Below, in pieces: positions 25,080 through 30,757 of a stretch of DNA of 32,750 bases. The translations under genes were made by a program, and so were the position numbers. The notes beneath the pieces are model-generated. The model was not told the origin of the DNA. It worked only from the letters and a program-made list of their open reading frames with translations, and ran no database searches. The first letter of the stretch is position 1; every line of letters begins with the position of its first letter. Source of the DNA: a virus; the IMG/VR virus record IMGVR_UViG_3300044621_000956, positions 1 to 32,750 of that record. One strand, written 5' to 3'.

Positions 25080-25507
25080 CGGGCTGCGTAAGAAATCGTG
25101 ACAAAGGTTTCTGACTGCGACCCGTAACGCTTATGTGCGTTCAGCCAAATGACTTGCGAGTCATCGACCATCACCACCCCGGTCAGCCCGTCGAGCAGGG
25201 CGCGGCAAAGCTTGTCGATGTCAGGCTTGCCCGGGTGCAGCGGCGCCTTGTTGGTCAACGTGCCAGCCTTGCGCCAGTGGCTCTTGGGGCGCTCAAACAC
25301 AAACTCGGCACTGATGGTGCAGGCGACTGCAGCCGGCGGCCCGACCCAGGCACGCCCAGCCTCATAGGCGACGGCGGCCCTCCACGACTTCAGGCGCTTG
25401 CACTGGTCGAACATCACCGTCCGCCCGTTCCGCAGGCGCACCAGGCGCTTGCTTCCCTGCGGTGCTGCCATGCCCGGAACGGTGAACTCGATCAGGCGTT
25501 CGTTCAT
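25076..25507 (-). CDS. rusA: RusA-type Holliday junction resolvase
   Basis: A 143-residue endonuclease that cuts four-way DNA junctions. The family signature KPDIDKLCRALLDGLTG at 94-110, followed by VVMVDDSQVI, supplies the catalytic aspartates D96, D98 and D115/D116, matching D70, D72 and D91 of E. coli RusA. Length and N-terminal IEFTVPG are normal. The dimer acts on recombination or replication intermediates before packaging and fits with ERF next door. The start codon lies 146 bases inside the preceding gene and has no clear ribosome site, so translation may depend on coupling. Confidence 0.92.
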   Translation of the reverse strand: MNERLIEFTVPGMAAPQGSKRLVRLRNGRTVMFDQCKRLKSWRAAVAYEAGRAWVGPPAAVACTISAEFVFERPKSHWRKAGTLTNKAPLHPGKPDIDKLCRALLDGLTGVVMVDDSQVIWLNAHKRYGSQSETFVTISYAAR

Positions 25508-25664
25508 AGGTCAGGAGTTTCTGCTTGAGCTCGTTGCACCCGCGCATGAGAAGCGCCATCTCGTTGCGCAGGTAAATGATTTCATCGCGTGCCTCGGCCA
25601 AGATCGGGCTGACGAACGGCTGGACATCAATGCGGTCGATGATGTCCTCGTCAGTCTCTGGCAT
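25362..25664 (-). CDS. Small acidic/helical protein overlapping rusA
   Basis: An open frame of 100 residues starting at an ATG that overlaps the stop of the gene before it (TGATG). Residues 1-50 look like a real protein: acidic start (MPETDEDIIDRIDV), then a helix (ILAEARDEIIYLRNEMALLM) like those in other small genes of this operon. After residue 53 the frame runs inside rusA, and the sequence becomes Arg/Gly/Pro rich as expected for a secondary frame. Either the gene truly overlaps rusA by 146 bases, or its original end was lost by a rearrangement. Function is unknown. Confidence 0.5.
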   Translation of the reverse strand: MPETDEDIIDRIDVQPFVSPILAEARDEIIYLRNEMALLMRGCNELKQKLLTYERTPDRVHRSGHGSTAGKQAPGAPAERADGDVRPVQAPEVVEGRRRL

Positions 25665-25906
25665 CACGTGTCCCTGTGCATGTATCGCAGTGTGTCCTGA
25701 TGCTTTGTCATCAGATCCTGTAACGCGATCCGCGCCCGCATATGCGCTGCACGCAGATCCTCAATGCGTTGCTCGAGCAGGCTTGCCTGTAGCGTCCGCA
25801 AAGCCAAGGCAGTACGGCACTCTCGCACCAACGTGACACCGTCCAGGTCCGGCGCGTTTCCGGCGAGGTACGAATCAATCCGGCGCATCAGGTCTTCGTG
25901 CATCAT
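25664..25906 (-). CDS. Small helical protein of unknown function
   Basis: An 80-residue, mostly helical protein (LMRRIDSYLAGNAPDLDG, then ASLLEQRIEDLRAAHMRAR). GAGG lies three bases before the first of two adjacent ATG codons (25906 and 25903); the second gives a more usual spacing. It overlaps the CsrA-like gene by 32 bases and the next gene by one base. No known domain is recognised. The heptad pattern suggests a coiled coil and perhaps self-association. Confidence 0.6.
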   Translation of the reverse strand: MMHEDLMRRIDSYLAGNAPDLDGVTLVRECRTALALRTLQASLLEQRIEDLRAAHMRARIALQDLMTKHQDTLRYMHRDT

Positions 25907-26102
25907 CGTCCTCAATGATAGTGGTGCGCCAGATAGCGATTTGCATTGGTGCGCTAACGCGAACCTTGGTCGCCTTCTTGCTGCTCGGTCTGAACACGGC
26001 GACAACCTTGTCCTCGAGCGTCAGGATGGCGCTTTCCCCACCCTTTAGCGTCAGGACCACGGTGCCGAAGTCAGCCGGGATGCGTGTCTGCTTCAAGGTC
26101 AT
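25875..26102 (-). CDS. CsrA-like RNA-binding regulator (tentative)
   Basis: A 75-residue protein. From residue 14 it follows the strand order of CsrA/RsmA: GTVVLTLKGGES aligns with ILTRRVGET, KVVAVF with VTVTVL, and KVRVSAPMQIAIWRTTI with QVRIGVNAPKEVSVHREEI. Arg59 lies where the RNA-binding Arg44 of CsrA is, seven residues after the Ala-Pro pair, as in CsrA. Differences are an extra 12-13 residues at the front, a longer central loop and a two-residue deletion before Ala-Pro. CsrA binds GGA motifs at ribosome sites and changes mRNA translation or decay. AAGGAGG six bases before the ATG gives a firm start. It could redirect host or phage mRNA use. Another small beta-rich protein remains possible. 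Confidence 0.45.
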   Translation of the reverse strand: MTLKQTRIPADFGTVVLTLKGGESAILTLEDKVVAVFRPSSKKATKVRVSAPMQIAIWRTTIIEDDDARRPDAPD

Positions 26103-26430
26103 GTTGTGCCTCCTTGCACGTGTTCGGTCCAAAGCAATCCCAGCCGCGATGTCTCGCGTACTCGACCTGATCCTCCATGATGTCGGCATCCAAACCGCAC
26201 ACCATGCGCCTCGCCTCGTCGCGCTCTCGCTGCATCAAGTCTCTGTCTTCACACGCTAGGCGATGCTCTTCCGTCATCACCTTTAGTTCCAGCCTCGCCT
26301 CGTCGCGCTCTACTCGGAGGCGGTCGATTGTGTCGGCAGCGTATGCGCAGTCAATGTTCCATGCGGTTGGGTTGTTGTTCCGCGTCTGGCTCCAGAACCG
26401 CATCCGCTCAACGATGTCATTGTCGTTCAC
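26071..26430 (-). CDS. Coiled-coil protein with two ERDEAR motifs
   Basis: A 119-residue protein. The start is a GTG overlapping the TGA of the previous gene, with AAGGAGG seven bases upstream. Residues 34-50 read ADTIDRLRVERDEARLE, and a second copy (MQRERDEARRMVCG) follows near residue 67, giving a long charged helix; the last third has two Cys and several His residues (GWDCFGPNTCKEA). The first motif is shared with the gene at 26427-26633. Function is unknown; such small proteins are frequent in phage early operons. It overlaps the next gene by 32 bases. Confidence 0.6.
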   Translation of the reverse strand: MNDNDIVERMRFWSQTRNNNPTAWNIDCAYAADTIDRLRVERDEARLELKVMTEEHRLACEDRDLMQRERDEARRMVCGLDADIMEDQVEYARHRGWDCFGPNTCKEAQHDLEADTHPG

Positions 26431-26564
26431 TTGGCGTCCTCCTTGTAGCAGTCCCAACGCATTTCTTTTGCAAGTTGCCTTGGGTGGGTGTAAGTGCCAT
26501 TTTCGCACCACATCCGCCTAGCCTCGTCGCGCTCGGCGCGGAGACGGTCGATAGTGTCGGCTGC
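26293..26564. repeat. 48-bp direct repeat encoding the shared coiled-coil motif
   Basis: Bases 26293-26340 and 26517-26564 agree at 41 of 48 positions. The first 18 bases also recur exactly at 26209-26226. All copies encode the ERDEAR helix in the same frame on the minus strand, so they reflect duplication of a gene part, not a regulatory repeat. Confidence 0.75.
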
Positions 26565-26633
26565 TTCGTCCGCGATCAGACTCATGCAGTCGCGGCGGAG
26601 TCGTATCGTAATGTCATCACTCACGGCTGTCAT
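26427..26633 (-). CDS. Small coiled-coil protein, paralogue of the next gene
   Basis: A 68-residue protein. Its centre, AADTIDRLRAERDEARRMWC, matches both halves of the helix motif in the downstream gene, and the end contains two Cys (MWCENG and WDCYKED). The ATG at 26633 follows GGAGG at close spacing; a GTG nine bases later (26624) is an alternative with better spacing. It overlaps the upstream gene by 17 bases. It most likely arose by duplication and divergence. Function is unknown. Confidence 0.6.
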   Translation of the reverse strand: MTAVSDDITIRLRRDCMSLIADEAADTIDRLRAERDEARRMWCENGTYTHPRQLAKEMRWDCYKEDAK

Positions 26634-27048
26634 CCTTCCTCCAGAACACGCGATTGAATTCCTTGCGGATCTTGTCGCAGATGTTCGACCGCTCGTCAAA
26701 CATGTCGTGAGTGTTCCCGTGTCCATCGACAACCTTGTCGTAGTTGCACAGCACTCCCTCAACGATTGCCATAGTGCGGTTCAGCACCTTGTTCCTTGCG
26801 AATCCGTCACGTTCTCCCATGTCGCGCTTGGTGAGCCAGTCCGCATATTCGGCGCACTGTTGTTCGTCTCGGTCGTTGACACGTCGTAGCAGTCGCAGCA
26901 TGCGTTTTTCGCCAGGCATATCCATGCTGGCTCGCAAATCCTCAATCTCGCCGATGGCCTCTGTCGCAATGCTGTTGACCTCGGTGTATTCGCCAACGCC
27001 CAACAACTCGGCCAGTGCCGCGATTGGTTCTTTGGTTTCGTTTGCCAT
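26617..27048 (-). CDS. Hypothetical early protein
   Basis: A 143-residue, highly charged, mostly helical protein (EAIGEIEDLRASMDM; RMLRLLRRVNDRDEQQ). The C-terminal half holds a run of Asp, His and Asn (VVDGHGNTHDMFDERSN). GAGGAA precedes the ATG, and the gene starts just after the SSB-tailed gene. No known domain is recognised and no membrane segment is present. Its place in the operon suggests a DNA-metabolism or host-takeover role, without proof. Confidence 0.6.
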   Translation of the reverse strand: MANETKEPIAALAELLGVGEYTEVNSIATEAIGEIEDLRASMDMPGEKRMLRLLRRVNDRDEQQCAEYADWLTKRDMGERDGFARNKVLNRTMAIVEGVLCNYDKVVDGHGNTHDMFDERSNICDKIRKEFNRVFWRKDDSRE

Positions 27049-27056
27049 GTGATTCC

Positions 27057-27314
27057 TCAGAACGGGATGTCGGTATCGGGGAGCGGACGGTGATTAGCCT
27101 GCTTGGCCGGCGCTGCTGGTGCATCCTCGCGCTCACGTGGAACGCTGAACTTCAGCGACAGCATCTCGGTGCCTTTGCTGGTGGTCTTCGTCCAGGCGGC
27201 GATCTCCATCACAACCCCATTGACCATGCAGTTGCCGCGCCAATCGGGCTGGCGGTCGTGCTGCTTGCGGTTCTGGAACATCGCTCCGGTGTCAGGCTTT
27301 GGTTCGTAGCTCAT
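27057..27314 (-). CDS. Small beta-barrel-like protein with SSB-type C-terminal tip
   Basis: An 85-residue protein. Residues 9-58 (GAMFQNRKQHDRQPDWRG, then VVMEIAAWTKTTSKGTEML and SLKFSV) have a strand pattern that I recall from a small family common in phages beside recombination genes. A disordered Ala/Pro stretch follows, and the last residues are PDTDIPF, nearly identical to the acidic tip of bacterial SSB, which recruits DNA repair and replication enzymes. It may be a minimal single-strand-binding or SSB-mimic protein working with ERF and RusA. The start at 27314 is chosen because the conserved region begins there; it overlaps the upstream gene by 23 bases. Confidence 0.6.
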   Translation of the reverse strand: MSYEPKPDTGAMFQNRKQHDRQPDWRGNCMVNGVVMEIAAWTKTTSKGTEMLSLKFSVPREREDAPAAPAKQANHRPLPDTDIPF

Positions 27315-27486
27315 CGCGCATCTCCATGATCCTGCGTTGCAGGATTTGATTGTGCTGCTCAAGGTCTTCGATACGAGTCACCGCAGCGGTAAGCAACTCG
27401 TCCATCCACGGGTCAATCCGATTGCGAGGGAAGTCAGAGGCTGCCTTCCGCAGTCGTTCCTTCAGTTGTTTTTCAAGTGCTCCCAT
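27292..27486 (-). CDS. Small coiled-coil protein
   Basis: A 64-residue protein made almost wholly of charged helices (LEKQLKERLRKAASDF; RIEDLEQHNQILQRRIMEMR) with regular heptads, so probably a dimer. GAGG lies six bases before the ATG at 27486; an ATG at 27498 is the alternative. It overlaps the end of the methyltransferase gene by 14 bases and the next gene by 23. Function is unknown. Confidence 0.55.
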   Translation of the reverse strand: MGALEKQLKERLRKAASDFPRNRIDPWMDELLTAAVTRIEDLEQHNQILQRRIMEMRDELRTKA

Positions 27487-28606
27487 TTTGTGCCTCATAC
27501 GCGGCGATACGCTCGCCGATCCAACTCATGCAATTGCAGGCCATCGAGTTCCCCAACGCCTTATACCTCGGCCCGTCTGGGCAGTTCTCTGGCGACTTTC
27601 CTCGGTACGGGATCATCGTCCAGTCATCCGGGAAACCTTGAAGTCTCTCGCACTCGCGAGGCGTGAGGCGACGGACAGTCATCGACTGCGCCACCGCCGC
27701 ATGGGCCGCGTTGTCCTTGGCGAGCGTGTGGCACGGGTCGCCAGGTACGCGGTTCTGACGATTGACGGGAGCCGTAATCTGGAACAGGTCGTATGGGACT
27801 GGAGCTACTGGGATATACGCTCCGTGCCCATCTAACTCGGTGTGCGACCGAAGGCCACGAGTGCCGAGCGTACCGGCGGTCGGCTGCGCGATCATGGTGA
27901 ATCCGTCCGCTCTGCTGTAGTCGTGGGCAGTTGTTTCCAGCGTTGGTTCTACTCGGTGACTTGTGATGCAACCGCTTCTAGAGCCTTCTTCAGCATCGGC
28001 GGCAACTCCTTTCCCCTTCGCTCGGCGCGCCTCAAGATTCCGCTGCACGCCTTCGCGGAGAGCGAGTATCTCGGCGGCAGCGGCCCCGTCTCCAAGACAT
28101 CCGACAACGAAGACACGTCGCCGGCGCTGCGGGACGGCTCTGGGCCATCGCCCCACTCGCACGTATTGAGCGTCCAGCACTCGGTATGCGAACCCATACC
28201 CGAGTTCGCCCAACGCCCCGAGGAAGGTTCCAAAATCCCTTCCTTTGTTCGAGGACAGAACACCGGGGACATTTTCCCACACGAGCCATTTCGGGCGCAG
28301 TCGATCAGCGATTGCCAGGTAGGTGAGCATGAGGCTCCCTCGCGGATCTGCGAGTCCTTGCCGCAACCCCGCGACTGAATATGACTGGCATGGCGTTCCG
28401 CCCACGAGAAGGTCGATTGATCCGGGTCGAAGTGGCCATTGCTCATGCTGCGTCATGTCTCCGAAGTTGGGAATGTTGGGGAAGCGATGCGCTAGCACCG
28501 CCGCCGGGAAGGGTTCGATCTCCGAGAACCCAACAGGCTCCCATCCGAGGTGATGCCAGGCCACGCTCGCGGCCTCGATGCCGCTGCACACGCTCAAGTA
28601 CCGCAT
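27473..28606 (-). CDS. DNA (cytosine-5) methyltransferase
   Basis: A 377-residue C5 methyltransferase that moves a methyl group from S-adenosylmethionine to cytosine in DNA. All main motifs are present: motif I (SVCSGIEAASVAWHHLG, 5-21), motif IV with catalytic Cys73 (GGTPCQSYSVAG), motif VI (WENVPGV, 110-116), motif VIII (QRRRRVF, 160-166), motif IX (RRLTPRECERLQGFP, 312-326) and motif X (YKALGNSMA, from 348). The region between 170 and 310 holds the target-recognition domain; its specificity cannot be read. No restriction enzyme is nearby, so it is a solitary phage enzyme, most likely protecting the genome from host restriction. The gene overlaps both neighbours by 13-14 bases. Confidence 0.95.
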   Translation of the reverse strand: MRYLSVCSGIEAASVAWHHLGWEPVGFSEIEPFPAAVLAHRFPNIPNFGDMTQHEQWPLRPGSIDLLVGGTPCQSYSVAGLRQGLADPRGSLMLTYLAIADRLRPKWLVWENVPGVLSSNKGRDFGTFLGALGELGYGFAYRVLDAQYVRVGRWPRAVPQRRRRVFVVGCLGDGAAAAEILALREGVQRNLEARRAKGKGVAADAEEGSRSGCITSHRVEPTLETTAHDYSRADGFTMIAQPTAGTLGTRGLRSHTELDGHGAYIPVAPVPYDLFQITAPVNRQNRVPGDPCHTLAKDNAAHAAVAQSMTVRRLTPRECERLQGFPDDWTMIPYRGKSPENCPDGPRYKALGNSMACNCMSWIGERIAAYEAQNGST

Positions 28607-29010
28607 CGTGCGTACTCCCGTGCGGCCTTGGCCGCGTAGCCGTCCGTGGCTCTCCGGCGCTTCCCTGTTGCGCCCCGTGGCCCTCCGTTGTGGATCCTTG
28701 ACACCGTGTCAATCGACCAGTCCTGCGCGTAGCGCGATAGGTAGGCGATGACAACGCGTTTGGCGTATTCGGGGTCGGTGACATCGGTGTACGGGCGCGA
28801 ACGAAGCGACTTGTCGTACTCGCAGGCGTCCTTCCAGTACACCTCCCAGATCTGGAAACGACCGAGCGCCTTCCCGTTGTCGCCGACGGCACGGTCCGGC
28901 TGACGCTCGCCGCCGGTTTCGACGGCTGCGATGGCGGTCAGGATGCGGTTCACGTCTGTGCCGGCAGGCGGCGGCACGACCAGCGCGGCAGCAAGGATGG
29001 CGGTTATCAT
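28594..29010 (-). CDS. Secreted lysozyme / lytic-transglycosylase-like endolysin
   Basis: A 138-residue enzyme. The first 16 residues (MITAILAAALVVPPPA) form a hydrophobic export or anchor signal with no basic residue. The catalytic domain has the layout of SLT/lysozyme-like muramidases: AIAAVETGG with catalytic Glu31, GRFQIWE at 50-56, and RIHNGGPRGATG at 105-116. It cuts the glycan strands of peptidoglycan. The start at 29010 overlaps the TGA of the previous gene; the longer frame from 29052 would add 14 residues and hide the signal. It is the likely endolysin, or an entry enzyme, and it is encoded on the strand opposite to the holin- and spanin-like genes. Two Cys (63 and 136) might pair after export. 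Confidence 0.8.
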   Translation of the reverse strand: MITAILAAALVVPPPAGTDVNRILTAIAAVETGGERQPDRAVGDNGKALGRFQIWEVYWKDACEYDKSLRSRPYTDVTDPEYAKRVVIAYLSRYAQDWSIDTVSRIHNGGPRGATGKRRRATDGYAAKAAREYARCGT

Positions 29011-29327
29011 TCCCGGCTCCTCGGCTGCTCGCGCATCAGTTCCTTCTCGCACCCGTGCGCGTCGAACGCAGCCGTGATGCCTGCGGGCAGGTCAGGCATG
29101 TGCATCTGGTGTCCGTTGACGAGGACGCCATCGAGCGTCCAGGTCCACAGCTTCCACGCCGTGGACGGGTACGAGTTTCCGTGCTGGTCGAAGTCCTCGT
29201 ACGACTCTTCCGACCAGTGCGCGGTGATGATACCGACGACGTGGTTTTCCTGCGCGAACTCAATGGCATTGGAGTTGTCGTCATCCAGCCAATCCAGATC
29301 GAGGTCGATGGTGTGCTCGGTGGTCAT
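29007..29327 (-). CDS. Hypothetical acidic protein
   Basis: A 106-residue acidic protein. It opens with a run of Asp and Leu (TIDLDLDWLDDDN), continues with a beta-rich middle (VVGIITAHWSEESYEDF; AWKLWTWTLDGVLVNG) and ends basic. GGAGG precedes the ATG at 29327 by five bases; the TTG at 29339 is less likely. Acidity and small size recall DNA-mimic or inhibitor proteins of early phage genes, but no family is recognised. Neighbouring genes overlap on both sides. Confidence 0.55.
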   Translation of the reverse strand: MTTEHTIDLDLDWLDDDNSNAIEFAQENHVVGIITAHWSEESYEDFDQHGNSYPSTAWKLWTWTLDGVLVNGHQMHMPDLPAGITAAFDAHGCEKELMREQPRSRE

Positions 29328-29638
29328 GCGATCCTCCAAACCCGCACGAGGCGGCGGTGAGTGCTGACTCGGGCAGACTGGCGAACGTCGCCAGTCCAGA
29401 CGAATCCCTCACGGAACACGCTGCCTGCGGCATTGCCTAGGTCAGCGTAGTTCATGCCGGCTGCGGCCATAAGTGCCGCCACGTCGTCGGCGGTCACGGT
29501 GCCGTGCTGTGCTGCGTACTCGTGGGCGAACAGGCGAGCCTGCGTCAGCAGGAGCTCACGGGCGTCAGCAGCCAACGCCATGCCGACGTCACGACGGCGG
29601 GCTGCCTCAACGATGTCGAACAGGGGTAGGCCGTGCAT
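29324..29638 (-). CDS. Conserved small early protein, winged-helix-like
   Basis: A 104-residue protein. Residues 1-40 are helical (GLPLFDIVEAARRRDVGMAL). Residues 48-104 (TVTADDVAALMAAAGMNY, ADLGNAAGSVFREGFVWTG and SARVSTHRRLVRVWRI) show a helix-turn-helix plus beta-wing layout. I recall similar proteins near replication or recombination genes in phages of proteobacteria; the function is not known to me. The ATG at 29638 overlaps the stop of the gene before it. A DNA-binding role is inferred from the fold pattern only. Confidence 0.55.
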   Translation of the reverse strand: MHGLPLFDIVEAARRRDVGMALAADARELLLTQARLFAHEYAAQHGTVTADDVAALMAAAGMNYADLGNAAGSVFREGFVWTGDVRQSARVSTHRRLVRVWRIA

Positions 29639-29925
29639 CACAGCCCCCCTTCGGCGTCAGAGTGGATGTGTCCGGTTGAGTCCATTGCCCCGCCGTAGTC
29701 GGGCTCAGGCTCGTCAGCCCGCGTTTCATCGGCAACGGCTGCGCGGTACTTGGCGACGGCAGCCTTGACTGCCTCGCGCCGCGTGAATCCCACGGCCCAC
29801 ACGGCAGGCGAAATCTCGGCAATCCAATTAGGCTTGCCGTCTGGCTTGCAAGTCAGGACAGACCGGATACCAGCGTCACGCTCGGCGCTGGTGACATCAA
29901 GAAACTTGAAGGTTGAGTGGTGCAT
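29638..29925 (-). CDS. Hypothetical protein, first gene of the leftward operon
   Basis: A 95-residue protein with a central helical and beta core (NWIAEISPAVWAVGFTRRE, then AVKAAVAKYRAAV) and an acidic tail. The ATG at 29925 follows GAGG by six bases and lies about 30 bases after the predicted transcription start. As first gene after a strong promoter, it should be among the earliest and most abundant products. No family is recognised. Confidence 0.6.
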   Translation of the reverse strand: MHHSTFKFLDVTSAERDAGIRSVLTCKPDGKPNWIAEISPAVWAVGFTRREAVKAAVAKYRAAVADETRADEPEPDYGGAMDSTGHIHSDAEGGL

Positions 29926-29961
29926 GTCATCCTCTTTCTGCCACGTCATGTGGCTGAGTGG

Positions 29962-29990
29962 ACTATACAGCCCTGTATATCGTGCGTCAA
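29962..29990 (-). promoter_or_regulatory. Strong sigma70-type promoter for the leftward operon
   Basis: On the minus strand, TTGACG (29990-29985) and TATAGT (29967-29962) are 17 bases apart, each one base off consensus. Start of transcription is expected near 29955, 30 bases before the first ATG. This fits use of host RNA polymerase for early genes. Confidence 0.8.
29964..29979. promoter_or_regulatory. Operator-like palindrome, copy 1
   Basis: TATACAG-CC-CTGTATA has two perfect 7-base arms. It covers most of the -10 box and half the spacer of the promoter above, an ideal place for a repressor. A close copy (14 of 16) lies in the erf promoter at 25055-25070. It is not the LexA box (CTGT-N8-ACAG); the order of half-sites is the reverse. 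Confidence 0.65.
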
Positions 29991-30064
29991 GTGGGTCAAC
30001 ATGAGCATTTGCCAATTTTTTTGGTTGTAGCCGTTTGCATTATTCGGGTCCGTAATCTGATGTC

Positions 30065-30757
30065 GTGCCCGACCGTGACCTGCGCACAGTCCCACGCATC
30101 GCACGCGAACTAGCCAACAAGGCCGCTCGCCGACATACGCATGACGCATCGGACATCACTGGGAAACTGGGTGTCGCTCTCCTCCCTGTCGGAACGACAA
30201 ACACCACAGTGTGTGCCGGCGACGATGCGCGACTTAGTGATTCCAGGCGTCCCGATGCGCACACGCACGGCATCACCGAGCTGACACAATCAGGAGCTAC
30301 AAGCGGTCAGGTCATTGCGTGGAATGGTTCGGCGTGGTCTGCAACGACGCCGGCTGCTGGGGCGATTACGAATTCCACGGCAGCACTAGCGTCAGACGTT
30401 GCGTTGAGCGTCAGCAATCAATGGTACGACGGGCCAAGCATTTCGCTTGATGCCGGTACGTGGTTGGTGTTGGCTCACGCCACATACAACAAGGCCAATA
30501 CCACCGCAGCAACCAGATTCCTGCGCATCACGAACAAGACCACGCATTACGCCAGCACGTCTGAATATCACCCGAGCGTCAACCCGAACAGCGCAAACCT
30601 ATTTGTCGCAGCTACGGTTGTGTTGGCCTCAACGACCACGATCTATATCCAAGCAGCGACCAGCGTTGGATCGACTGCCGAACTGCTCAAGGCAGCTACC
30701 GCTACCAATGGCAGCGGAAACAATGCCACACAACTCAACGCGATCAAACTGGCATGA
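30065..30757 (+). CDS. Fibre-like virion surface protein
   Basis: A 230-residue protein. Residues 1-30 are a basic helix (RIARELANKAARRHTHDASD). Residues 34-73 hold the fibre motif seen in many phage tail or head fibres (GVALLPVGTTNTTVCAGDDA, then RLSDSRRPDAHTHGITEL). Residues about 104-230 form a beta-rich domain (WYDGPSISLDAGTWLVLAHA) like C-terminal domains of small surface proteins. The GTG at 30065 is the only upstream start, after a TAA 10 bases earlier, and it has no clear ribosome site. It lies far from the main tail genes and overlaps the phosphoesterase start (ATGA). A head fibre or secondary adhesin is likely. Confidence 0.6.
   Translation: MPDRDLRTVPRIARELANKAARRHTHDASDITGKLGVALLPVGTTNTTVCAGDDARLSDSRRPDAHTHGITELTQSGATSGQVIAWNGSAWSATTPAAGAITNSTAALASDVALSVSNQWYDGPSISLDAGTWLVLAHATYNKANTTAATRFLRITNKTTHYASTSEYHPSVNPNSANLFVAATVVLASTTTIYIQAATSVGSTAELLKAATATNGSGNNATQLNAIKLA

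Noticed and set aside
26209-26564. Possible CRISPR or iteron array
   Set aside because: Copies are unevenly spaced, imperfect and in frame with the same protein motif, so gene-part duplication explains them.
27350-28378. Plus-strand frames opposite the cytosine methyltransferase
   Set aside because: The minus-strand protein has all conserved methyltransferase motifs; the plus frames show none and have biased composition.
29964-29979. LexA (SOS) box
   Set aside because: The half-sites are in the order ACAG-CTGT, the reverse of the LexA consensus CTGT-N8-ACAG.
29926-30064. tRNA or other RNA gene in the divergent gap
   Set aside because: The gap holds the leftward promoter and an AT-rich stretch; no cloverleaf or T-arm consensus is visible.
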